From the NCBI GenBank assembly GCA_038248745.1, contig JBBRXC010000026.1:1-16271 (forward strand): a stretch of 16,271 nt of DNA, written 5' to 3'. Origin of the DNA: JAENWH01 sp038248745 (GTDB taxonomy: Bacteria > Bacillota > Clostridia > Peptostreptococcales > Anaerovoracaceae). Positions 1 through 5,474 of the stretch are shown piece by piece; the first letter of the stretch is position 1, and the number at the start of each line of letters is the position of its first letter. The translations under genes and the position numbers were made by a program. A model generated the notes under the pieces. That model ran no database searches. It saw nothing but the letters and a program-made list of their open reading frames with translations, and was not told where the DNA came from.

Positions 1-141
1 GAAAGCCCGTCAGGCAGGTGAAGCCGGACACGAAATTAAGAAAGGAATAATAAAATGGCTAAACAGAAATTTGAAAGAAATAAACCACATGTAAACATTG
101 GAACAATTGGTCACGTTGACCATGGAAAGACAACACTTACA
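1..141 (+). repeat. Terminal direct repeat, left copy (tuf leader and first 29 codons)
   Basis: Bases 1-141 are identical to bases 16131-16271 (offset 16130). The repeat holds 54 nt of leader, including the ribosome binding site AAAGGA at 41-46, and the first 29 codons of tuf. Two explanations fit: two nearly identical tuf genes flanking the cluster, or an assembly overlap left where a de Bruijn graph looped through a collapsed tuf repeat. The left copy starts in the middle of the hairpin seen intact at 16113-16163, so only its 3' arm (20-33) is visible here. Confidence 0.97.
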
Positions 142-1248
142 GCAGCAATTACAAAGACTCTTTTCACAAGATTGGGATTAGGCAAATTGGTAGCATTTGA
201 CCAAATTGACAAGGCACCGGAGGAAAGAGAAAGAGGAATAACCATCGCAACAGCTCACGTTGAGTATGAAACTTTAAATAGACATTACGCACACGTTGAC
301 TGTCCAGGACATGCTGACTATGTAAAGAACATGATCACAGGAGCAGCACAGATGGATGGAGCAATTCTAGTAGTAGCAGCGACAGATGGCCCAATGCCAC
401 AGACTAGAGAACATATACTGTTATCAAGACAGGTAGGCGTGCCATATATCGTTGTATTCTTAAATAAATGCGACATGGTAGACGATGATGAATTACTTGA
501 CCTGGTAGAAATGGAAGTAAGAGAACTTCTTGACTTTTATGATTTCCCTGGAGATGATACACCAATCATCAGAGGATCAGCCTTGATGGCATTGAATGAT
601 CCTGAAGGTCCATGGGGAGATACAGTAATGGCATTGATGGAAGCAGTAGACTCGTTCATACCAGAGCCAGTAAGAGCAACAGACAAACCATTCTTATTGC
701 CAGTGGAAGATGTATTCTCCATCACAGGACGAGGAACAGTAGCAACAGGAAGAGTGGAAAGAGGAGCAATAAAGATTGGTGCAGAAGTTGAAATAATCGG
801 ACTAAGCGACGTAAAAAGAAAAGTAGTAGTTACAGGAATAGAAATGTTCAGAAAATTATTGGATTCGGCAGAAACAGGAGACAATGTCGGAGTACTTCTG
901 AGAGGCGTACAGAGAACAGAAATCGAAAGAGGCCAAGTTCTTGCAGCACCAGGATCCATTAAACCACATACAAAGTTCAAAAGCGAAGTATATGTACTGA
1001 AAAAAGAAGAAGGCGGAAGACATACACCATTCTTTAATGGATATAGACCTCAGTTTTATTTCAGAACAACAGACGTAACAGGAGATCTTCAGTTACCAGA
1101 AGGTGTAGAAATGTGTATGCCTGGAGATAATATCCAGATGACAATCTCATTAATCACACCAATTGCTATTGAAGAAGGACTAAGATTTGCGATCAGAGAA
1201 GGCGGAAGAACTGTAGGTTCTGGCGTTGTAGCTACTATCGTAGAATAA
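55..1248 (+). CDS. tuf: Elongation factor Tu
   Basis: EF-Tu is the cytoplasmic GTPase that delivers aminoacyl-tRNA to the ribosomal A site. The 397-residue product has the usual family length. Visible motifs are the P-loop GHVDHGKT (residues 19-26), the switch I segment ERGIT with T63, DCPGH at 82-86 with the GTPase-activating His86, and the guanine-specificity motif NKCD at 137-140. Domains 2 and 3 follow; RPQFYFRTTDVTG is the domain 3 signature. The ATG lies 8 nt after AAAGGA. In clostridia one tuf copy sits upstream of rpmG-secE and another after fusA, and this copy takes the first position. It is followed by a terminator-like hairpin at 1257-1300. Because the two copies probably collapsed in assembly, bases of this gene may be a consensus of both loci. 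Codon use is strongly biased (AGA, CCA, GCA, ACA), as expected for a very highly expressed gene. Confidence 0.99.
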   Translation: MAKQKFERNKPHVNIGTIGHVDHGKTTLTAAITKTLFTRLGLGKLVAFDQIDKAPEERERGITIATAHVEYETLNRHYAHVDCPGHADYVKNMITGAAQMDGAILVVAATDGPMPQTREHILLSRQVGVPYIVVFLNKCDMVDDDELLDLVEMEVRELLDFYDFPGDDTPIIRGSALMALNDPEGPWGDTVMALMEAVDSFIPEPVRATDKPFLLPVEDVFSITGRGTVATGRVERGAIKIGAEVEIIGLSDVKRKVVVTGIEMFRKLLDSAETGDNVGVLLRGVQRTEIERGQVLAAPGSIKPHTKFKSEVYVLKKEEGGRHTPFFNGYRPQFYFRTTDVTGDLQLPEGVEMCMPGDNIQMTISLITPIAIEEGLRFAIREGGRTVGSGVVATIVE

Positions 1249-1256
1249 AAATACAG

Positions 1257-1300
1257 ACCGCAGGTCCAGCTGGATATTTTTACGGCTGGCCTGCAGGTTT
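1257..1300 (+). terminator. Terminator-like hairpin after tuf
   Basis: The arms are A-CC-GCAGG-CCAGC (1257-1270, with bulged T1265) and GCTGG-CCTGC-GG-T (1285-1298, with bulged A1295). They give about 13 pairs around a 14-nt AT-rich loop. The U-tract after it is short and interrupted (TTTAATT at 1298-1304), so termination may be partial and allow readthrough into the thioesterase gene 22 nt downstream. Confidence 0.65.
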
Positions 1301-1321
1301 AATTACCAGAAGGCAAATAAT

Positions 1322-1822
1322 ATGAAGCATAAGATAATAGACAAAAAACACAACAGCAACAATTGTATGGTTTGTGGTATAAATAATGAATTCAGCTTGG
1401 GTGCAAGATTTTATGAATTGGACAACAAAGAACTTGCATGTACTTTTGAAACAAAAGAATTTCATCAAAGCTATCCTGGAAGATTACATGGAGGGATAGT
1501 CGCAGCCATACTAGATGAAACGGCTGGTAGAGCAATAGACAATCTGGAACCAGGGACATGGGCTGTCACAGTTGAACTGAACATAAAATATAAAAAACCC
1601 ATTCCAATCAATGCAAGCTTGAAGGCTATTGGAAGAATCACTTCAAATAGTAGAAAAATATTTGAAGCAGAAGGGGAAATAATTTTACCTGATGGAACGA
1701 CCGCAGCTACCTGTTGGGGGAAGTATTTAAAGATGAGTGATAAGGCTATGGCCGAAGAAGCTTTTTCTGAAGGCGAGTGGTTTGTTTTAGATGAAACTGA
1801 TCCCGCCGAAATGGAAATTTGA
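1322..1822 (+). CDS. PaaI-like hotdog-fold acyl-CoA thioesterase
   Basis: This 166-residue protein fits the 4HBT/PaaI hotdog superfamily, whose members hydrolyse acyl-CoA thioesters, usually as dimers or tetramers in the cytoplasm. The visible signature is the N-terminal CMVCGxxNxxxLGxRF pattern (Cys15 and Cys18) and the active-site helix segment RLHGGIVAAILDETAG with His56-Gly57-Gly58 and the likely catalytic Asp65. A VELNIKYKKPI strand follows, as in other family members. The C-terminal 25 or so residues are acidic and extend past the fold. The ATG follows AGAAGG (1308-1313) by 8 nt. No promoter of its own is obvious, so expression may depend on readthrough from tuf. It is the only non-information gene in the cluster, and its substrate cannot be read from the sequence. 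Its stop codon overlaps the -35 box of the next promoter. Confidence 0.85.
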   Translation: MKHKIIDKKHNSNNCMVCGINNEFSLGARFYELDNKELACTFETKEFHQSYPGRLHGGIVAAILDETAGRAIDNLEPGTWAVTVELNIKYKKPIPINASLKAIGRITSNSRKIFEAEGEIILPDGTTAATCWGKYLKMSDKAMAEEAFSEGEWFVLDETDPAEMEI

Positions 1823-1847
1823 CTTGACATAGATATGTTTGTATGAT
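1819..1847 (+). promoter_or_regulatory. SigA-type promoter for rpmG-secE-nusG-rplKA
   Basis: The -35 hexamer TTGACT (1819-1824) and -10 hexamer TATGAT (1842-1847) are separated by exactly 17 nt, each one mismatch from consensus. The -35 overlaps the thioesterase stop codon. A second TTGACA at 1824-1829 has no correctly spaced -10. Predicted transcripts would start near 1854 and carry an untranslated leader of about 80 nt. Confidence 0.75.
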
Positions 1848-1884
1848 AACCTAATCAAGCGACTTTATATGGTAGATATATAAG

Positions 1885-1906
1885 CGGAGCTTGAAACCAG
1901 GCTCTG
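1885..1906 (+). other. Small hairpin in the rpmG leader
   Basis: CGGAGCTT (1885-1892) can pair with AGGCTCTG (1899-1906) around a 6-nt GAAACC loop, giving 8 pairs including two G-U. It lies in the predicted 5' untranslated region between promoter and rpmG, 17 nt before the GGAGGG ribosome binding site (1923-1928). No U-tract follows, so it is not an intrinsic terminator. A role is unknown. Confidence 0.35.
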
Positions 1907-1935
1907 AATTTTAGATTTAAACGGAGGGCAATTAG

Positions 1936-2085
1936 ATGAGAGTAAAAGTAACATTAGCATGCGCAGAGTGCAAGCAAAGAAATTACAATACTATGAAGAA
2001 TAAGAAAAACGATCCAGATCGTATCGAATTCAGCAAGTACTGTAAATTTTGCAAAAAGCATACTCTTCACAAAGAAACTAAATAA
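1936..2085 (+). CDS. rpmG: 50S ribosomal protein L33
   Basis: A 49-residue gene starting with ATG, preceded by GGAGGG at 1923-1928. The product begins MRVKVTLACAECKQRNYNT and has two CxxC pairs (Cys9/Cys12 and Cys36/Cys39), so it is the zinc-ribbon (C+) form of L33. L33 binds 23S rRNA near the E site on the large subunit. Length and sequence match the family throughout, and the position directly upstream of secE and nusG is the classic Firmicutes arrangement. Bacilli and many clostridia encode several L33 paralogues, including cysteine-free versions induced by zinc starvation. Having all four cysteines marks this as the zinc-replete, housekeeping form. It is the first gene of the transcript from the 1819-1847 promoter, and secE follows after 16 nt. 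Confidence 0.97.
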   Translation: MRVKVTLACAECKQRNYNTMKNKKNDPDRIEFSKYCKFCKKHTLHKETK

Positions 2086-2101
2086 TTAAGGAGTGAGTAT
2101 C

Positions 2102-2341
2102 ATGGAAAAAGAGATTAAAAAGAAACCAGTTGCTCCGCCTAAAAGAAAAAGAATGAGCTTTGGCGAGTATTTCAGAGGGATTAAGACAGAAACCAAAAAA
2201 GTGGTTTGGCCAACAAGAAAAGAATTGGGCGCCTACACTGTAGTAGTTGTTTTAACCTGTACATTTTTTGCATTAAGCTTTTGGGCTGTTGATTCTGCAG
2301 TTCTTGCCGCACTTCGTGCAGTATTAGGAATAACATTCTAA
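2102..2341 (+). CDS. secE: Preprotein translocase subunit SecE
   Basis: SecE is the small clamp subunit of the SecYEG protein-conducting channel in the cytoplasmic membrane. The 79-residue product has a basic N-terminus (KKKPVAPPKRKR), an amphipathic helix leading to the conserved motif VVWPTRKEL (residues 34-42), and a single transmembrane helix at about 44-63, the standard single-span Gram-positive form. A GTG at 2093 is also in frame, but it lies inside the AAGGAG ribosome binding site (2088-2093), which is 8 nt before the ATG at 2102, so I chose the ATG. nusG follows after 33 nt, the usual secE-nusG pairing. Confidence 0.96.
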   Translation: MEKEIKKKPVAPPKRKRMSFGEYFRGIKTETKKVVWPTRKELGAYTVVVVLTCTFFALSFWAVDSAVLAALRAVLGITF

Positions 2342-2374
2342 TGATAATTAACAAAAAAAAGGGTTGGGTACAAA

Positions 2375-2968
2375 ATGACTGATGATAACTTAGAAATTGA
2401 AAAGGTCGAAAATGAAACAGCAGAAGTCCTAGAGGCTTCTCCTCTTGATGAACCGGAGGAAGCAAGATGGTATGTTGTGCATACTTATTCAGGCCATGAA
2501 AACAAGGTAAAAGTTAATATAGAAAAAATTGTTGAGAATAGAGGAATGCAAGACCTTGTTCTTAGTATCATTGTGCCTACAGAGGATCGAGTAGAGATTA
2601 AGAATGGCCAACGGAAGGTGAAAACAAGAAAAATCTTCCCAGGTTATGTACTAATAAAAATGTTTGTTACAAATGAATCCTGGTATCTTGTGAGAAATAC
2701 GCAAGGCGTAACTGGATTTGTAGGTCATGGTTCTGAACCGATTCCTTTGACAAACGAGGAAGTAAGAAGAATGGGAATAGAAAAAGTCTACATCGACCTA
2801 GATGTAGAGGTTGGCGATAGTGTTAAAGTGATTAATGGTCCTTTCGAAAGCTTCATGGGAGTCGTTGAAGAGGTAAACATGGAAAAACAGACACTAAAAG
2901 TAAGAATCTCTATGTTTGGAAGAGATACACCTGTAGAACTTGAATTTGGACAGGTGGATAAAATTTAG
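2375..2968 (+). CDS. nusG: Transcription termination/antitermination factor NusG
   Basis: NusG binds the RNA polymerase clamp and modulates pausing, termination and coupling to the ribosome. The 197-residue product has the NGN domain at about 31-136, opening with ARWYVVHTYSGHE and containing FPGYVLIKM, and a C-terminal KOW domain at about 146-195 (VGDSVKVINGPFESFMG). The first 30 residues form an acidic extension rich in Glu and Asp, so the protein is roughly 20 residues longer than the usual 175-180. No other in-frame start lies between this ATG and the NGN domain. The ribosome binding site is weak (GGGTTGGG at 2361-2368), unlike its neighbours. It lies between secE and rplK with short gaps, consistent with one operon. 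Confidence 0.97.
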   Translation: MTDDNLEIEKVENETAEVLEASPLDEPEEARWYVVHTYSGHENKVKVNIEKIVENRGMQDLVLSIIVPTEDRVEIKNGQRKVKTRKIFPGYVLIKMFVTNESWYLVRNTQGVTGFVGHGSEPIPLTNEEVRRMGIEKVYIDLDVEVGDSVKVINGPFESFMGVVEEVNMEKQTLKVRISMFGRDTPVELEFGQVDKI

Positions 2969-2985
2969 AGAAAGGAGAATATAAA

Positions 2986-3411
2986 ATGGCAAAGAAAGTC
3001 GAAGGTATTATTAAACTACAGATTCCAGCAGGTATAGCAACACCAGCACCTCCAGTAGGTCCAGCACTTGGGCAAAAGGGCGTTAACATTATGGATTTCT
3101 GTAAACAGTTTAATGCAAAGACGGCCGATCAACCTGGGATGATTATACCGGTAGTTATTACTGTGTATGCAGATAGATCATTCACGTTTATTACAAAGAC
3201 TCCTCCAGCAGCAGTATTGCTAAAGAAGGCAGCAGATATTAAATCGGGTTCCGGCGAACCAAATAACAAAAAAGTGGCTACTATTACAACAGAACAAGCA
3301 ATGGAAATTGCAAAAATTAAGATGCCGGATTTAAATGCATCAAGCGTTGAATCAGCAACAGAGATGATCAAGGGAACAGCAAGAAGCATGGGTATCATCG
3401 TAAAAGATTAA
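2986..3411 (+). CDS. rplK: 50S ribosomal protein L11
   Basis: L11 binds the GTPase-associated region of 23S rRNA at the base of the stalk and helps factor binding. The 141-residue product has the family length. Its N-terminal domain contains the proline-rich helix PAGIATPAPPVGPALGQKGV, the region tied to thiostrepton sensitivity, and the C-terminal RNA-binding domain ends with ESATEMIKGTARSMGI. Start ATG follows AAAGGAG (2971-2977) by 8 nt. It is only 17 nt after nusG and 45 nt before the rplA ATG. In other bacteria the rplK-rplA pair is controlled by L1 binding to its own mRNA; I could not identify the site here with confidence. Confidence 0.98.
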   Translation: MAKKVEGIIKLQIPAGIATPAPPVGPALGQKGVNIMDFCKQFNAKTADQPGMIIPVVITVYADRSFTFITKTPPAAVLLKKAADIKSGSGEPNNKKVATITTEQAMEIAKIKMPDLNASSVESATEMIKGTARSMGIIVKD

Positions 3412-3456
3412 TAGTTGGGAGGCTAAGGCCGTTTGTACCACAAGGAGGAAAAAGAA

Positions 3457-4149
3457 ATGCCTAAAAGAGGAAAAAACTACAAAGAAACAGTTAAAACATA
3501 TGATAAAACAAATTTGTATGATACAACTGAAGCATTTGAACTGGTAGTGAAGAATGCAAAAGCTAAATTTGATGAAACGGTAGAAGTTCATGTCAAATTA
3601 GGAGTAGATGGGCGACATGCTGACCAGCAGGTTAGAGGCGCAATCGTATTACCACACGGAACAGGAAAAACAAATAAGGTTTTAGTATTTGCGAAAGGAC
3701 CTAAGGTTCAGGAAGCAGAAGATGCAGGAGCTGATTATGTTGGTGGAGAAGAACTAGCCAAAAAAATTCAAACTGAAAACTGGTTTGATTTTGATGTAGT
3801 AGTTGCTACCCCAGACATGATGGGTGTTGTCGGAAGACTAGGAAAAATTTTAGGACCTAAGGGCCTGATGCCAAATCCTAAGTCAGGTACTGTAACCATG
3901 GATGTTACCAGAGCCCTTGAAGAAATCAAGGCTGGTAAAGTTGAGTACAGACTCGATAAAACAAACATCATTCACACTGGAATTGGTAAAGTTTCATTCG
4001 GACCAGAAAAGTTGGTTGAAAACTTCAAAACTTTATTGGATGCAGTAGTAAAGGCAAAGCCTTCAGCTGCTAAAGGACAATATTTAAGAAGTGTTACAAT
4101 AGCATCTACGATGGGACCTGGAGTCAAAGTAAACCAAGCAAAATTGTAA
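3457..4149 (+). CDS. rplA: 50S ribosomal protein L1
   Basis: L1 forms the mobile stalk at the E site of the large subunit and often represses its own operon by binding the mRNA. The 230-residue product has the normal length and the L1 signature GRLGKILGPKGLMPNPKSGT at about 126-145. I start at the ATG at 3457, 8 nt after AAGGAGG (3442-3448). A TTG at 3433 is also in frame, but it lies upstream of this ribosome binding site and would add eight residues not found in the family. It follows rplK by 45 nt and is separated from rplJ by the L10 leader. Confidence 0.98.
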   Translation: MPKRGKNYKETVKTYDKTNLYDTTEAFELVVKNAKAKFDETVEVHVKLGVDGRHADQQVRGAIVLPHGTGKTNKVLVFAKGPKVQEAEDAGADYVGGEELAKKIQTENWFDFDVVVATPDMMGVVGRLGKILGPKGLMPNPKSGTVTMDVTRALEEIKAGKVEYRLDKTNIIHTGIGKVSFGPEKLVENFKTLLDAVVKAKPSAAKGQYLRSVTIASTMGPGVKVNQAKL

Positions 4150-4186
4150 TTTAACTATTTATAGCTAAATGAATAAAGTAGAAATA

Positions 4187-4231
4187 AAACCGTAGACAGC
4201 GGGAGCGAAAGCTTAATTCCCCGCCGAGGTA
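4187..4231 (+). ncRNA. L10 leader (r-protein autoregulatory element)
   Basis: This segment resembles the L10 leader found upstream of rplJ in Firmicutes, where the L10-(L12)4 complex binds its own mRNA. GCGGG (4199-4203) pairs with CCCGC (4220-4224), enclosing an AGC-GAAA-GCT hairpin (4204-4213) capped by a GNRA tetraloop, and TTAATTC on the 3' side is unpaired. The conserved flanks GACAG (4195-4199) and CGAGGT (4225-4230) are present. It is followed at 4247-4279 by an intrinsic terminator, which suits attenuation control of rplJ-rplL. The call rests on remembered consensus and position. Confidence 0.8.
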
Positions 4232-4246
4232 CAATATAAAATATTG

Positions 4247-4279
4247 GCCTTGTCTGTTTTCTATGGACAGGGCTTTTTT
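4247..4279 (+). terminator. Intrinsic terminator/attenuator before rplJ
   Basis: GCCTTGTC (4247-4254) pairs with GACAGGGC (4266-4273), 8 pairs with one G-U, an 11-nt loop, then six T (4274-4279). It lies between the L10 leader and the rplJ ribosome binding site, so it can cut off rplJL transcription when L10-L12 is in excess. AGACAG (4194-4199) can pair with TTGTCT (4250-4255), a competing antiterminator that overlaps the terminator's 5' arm. Confidence 0.82.
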
Positions 4280-4316
4280 ATATGTACGACGAATCATTAG
4301 AGAAAGGAGAAAATTT

Positions 4317-4817
4317 ATGTCAATTGAAGCACAAAAAGAGAAACAGGTAGTTATTGACGAGATAAAAGGGAAATTGGAAAAAGCACAGTCAGCAGTTGTG
4401 ATCGATTATATAGGTATATCAGTTTTTCAGGCAGATGCTATGAGAAAAAAACTACGTGAGGCGAATGTTGATTACACTGTTTACAAGAATACTCTTGTAA
4501 AGAGAGCAATAGAAGGCACTAAGTTTGCAGGTTTAGCAGAAGTATTAGAGGGACCAAGTGCGTTTGCGTTTGGATATGATGATGCTGTAATGCCAGCTAG
4601 AGTATTAAATAGCATTATGAAAGAATTCAAAAAAATGGAATTCAAAGCAGGCGTTGTTGAAGGAACTTACTTCGATGCTGCAGGAATACAAACCATTGCA
4701 GGGCTTCCTTCAAGAGAAGAACTTATTTCTAAATTCTTAGGAAGTGTACAATCACCATTATCAAAGGCAGTTAGAACATTCCAGGCGATTGCAGATGCAA
4801 AAGCTGAAAATAATTAA
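4317..4817 (+). CDS. rplJ: 50S ribosomal protein L10
   Basis: L10 anchors L7/L12 dimers to the ribosome and binds 23S rRNA beside L11. The 166-residue product has the expected length, with an N-terminal rRNA-binding domain containing VVIDYIGISV and YTVYKNTLVKRAI, and a C-terminal helix that holds the L12 dimers (about 138-166). The ATG at 4317 follows AAAGGAG (4304-4310) by 6 nt. An in-frame ATG at 4263 lies inside the terminator hairpin with no ribosome binding site and would add 18 residues that are not family-like, so I rejected it. rplL follows after 33 nt. Confidence 0.98.
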   Translation: MSIEAQKEKQVVIDEIKGKLEKAQSAVVIDYIGISVFQADAMRKKLREANVDYTVYKNTLVKRAIEGTKFAGLAEVLEGPSAFAFGYDDAVMPARVLNSIMKEFKKMEFKAGVVEGTYFDAAGIQTIAGLPSREELISKFLGSVQSPLSKAVRTFQAIADAKAENN

Positions 4818-4850
4818 TTTAAATTTTAAATAGAAAAAGGAGAAAATAAA

Positions 4851-5213
4851 ATGAATAAAGATCAAATAATTGAAGCAATCAAAGCGATGACAATATTAGA
4901 AATAAACGAGCTTGTAAAAGCATGCGAAGAGGAATTCGGCGTATCTGCAGCAGCTCCAGTAGCAGCAGCAGGCGGAGCAGCGGTAGCAGAAGAAGAAGAA
5001 AAGACAGACTTCACAGTAGTTCTTGCAGCCATCGGCGCAGAAAAAATCAATGTCATCAAAGTTGTTAGAGCAATTACTGGACTTGGATTAAAAGAAGCTA
5101 AAGATTTAGTGGATGGCGCTCCAGCAAACGTAAAAGAAGGAATTGAAAAAGCAGAAGCAGAAGCAATCAAAAAGCAGCTTGAAGACGTTGGCGCAACTGT
5201 AGAATTGAAGTAA
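4851..5213 (+). CDS. rplL: 50S ribosomal protein L7/L12
   Basis: L7/L12 is the multi-copy stalk protein that recruits EF-G, EF-Tu and other translational GTPases. The 120-residue product shows the three standard parts: an N-terminal dimerisation helix (MNKDQIIEAIKAMTILEINELV), an Ala/Gly-rich flexible hinge at about 33-50 (SAAAPVAAAGGAAVAEEEE), and a globular C-terminal domain with KINVIKVVRAITGLGLKEAK, which contacts the GTPases. The ATG follows AAAGGAG (4836-4842) by 8 nt. It is translated with rplJ from the mRNA controlled by the L10 leader. A non-coding gap of about 260 nt separates it from rpoB. Confidence 0.98.
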   Translation: MNKDQIIEAIKAMTILEINELVKACEEEFGVSAAAPVAAAGGAAVAEEEEKTDFTVVLAAIGAEKINVIKVVRAITGLGLKEAKDLVDGAPANVKEGIEKAEAEAIKKQLEDVGATVELK

Positions 5214-5304
5214 CAACCTTATCCAAATTTTGCAAAACAAAATTGATGGAAAGGTCCGAATTTTATGAAAGACAAAATAATTAAACAAGATGAATGTTAA
5301 CATT

Positions 5305-5336
5305 AAGGGATGACTTCAAATAAGAGGCCATCCCTT
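5305..5336 (+). other. Hairpin in the rplL-rpoB gap
   Basis: AAGGGATG (5305-5312) pairs perfectly with CATCCCTT (5329-5336) around a 16-nt loop. No continuous U-tract follows (GTGTGCATTCTTT), so it is more likely a partial terminator or an RNA-processing or stability element than a full intrinsic terminator. A weaker AT-rich inverted repeat, AATTTTG/CAAAATT, lies upstream at 5226-5244. I see no gene in the gap. Confidence 0.5.
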
Positions 5337-5396
5337 GTGTGCATTCTTTAAACACAAAAAAACCAATGGAAATTAAAGCTGTAAAGAGTATTTTTC

Positions 5397-5425
5397 TTGA
5401 CCTATTGATTTCATTGTGATACTAT
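5397..5425 (+). promoter_or_regulatory. SigA-type promoter for rpoBC
   Basis: TTGACC (5397-5402) and TACTAT (5420-5425) are separated by 17 nt, and a TG dinucleotide (5417-5418) gives an extended -10. A run of T lies just upstream of the -35. Predicted transcription would start near 5431 and give a short leader of about 44 nt with a small ATTGC/GCAAT hairpin (5431-5448). It would let rpoBC be expressed apart from the attenuated rplJL transcript. Confidence 0.65.
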
Positions 5426-5474
5426 TATATATTGCCACGCGAAGCAATTGTTTATTATATAAGGAGTGATGAAT

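Noticed and set aside
537..980. Minus-strand open frame of 147 codons inside tuf
   Set aside because: It is the shadow of a strongly biased coding gene, with no ribosome binding site and no recognisable protein features.
1471..1830. Minus-strand open frame over the thioesterase gene
   Set aside because: It is antisense to a gene with clear family motifs, and its residues show only composition bias (Ser/Pro-rich shadow translation).
1823..1935. A tRNA gene between the thioesterase gene and rpmG
   Set aside because: I checked because tRNA genes often lie in this part of the cluster. The segment has no acceptor, anticodon or T-loop pattern (no GTTCRA-like box), only a promoter and one hairpin.
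4151..4179. Promoter upstream of the L10 leader (TTAACT-N17-TAAAGT)
   Set aside because: Both hexamers have two mismatches and the region is AT-rich, so this is no better than chance. Readthrough from the upstream operon is sufficient.
4263..4316. Upstream extension of rplJ from the in-frame ATG at 4263
   Set aside because: This ATG is inside the terminator hairpin loop and arm, has no ribosome binding site and adds residues absent from L10.
5264..5299. Tiny 11-codon open frame (MKDKIIKQDEC) between rplL and rpoB
   Set aside because: It is too short, has no good ribosome binding site, and the composition matches the AT-rich spacer.
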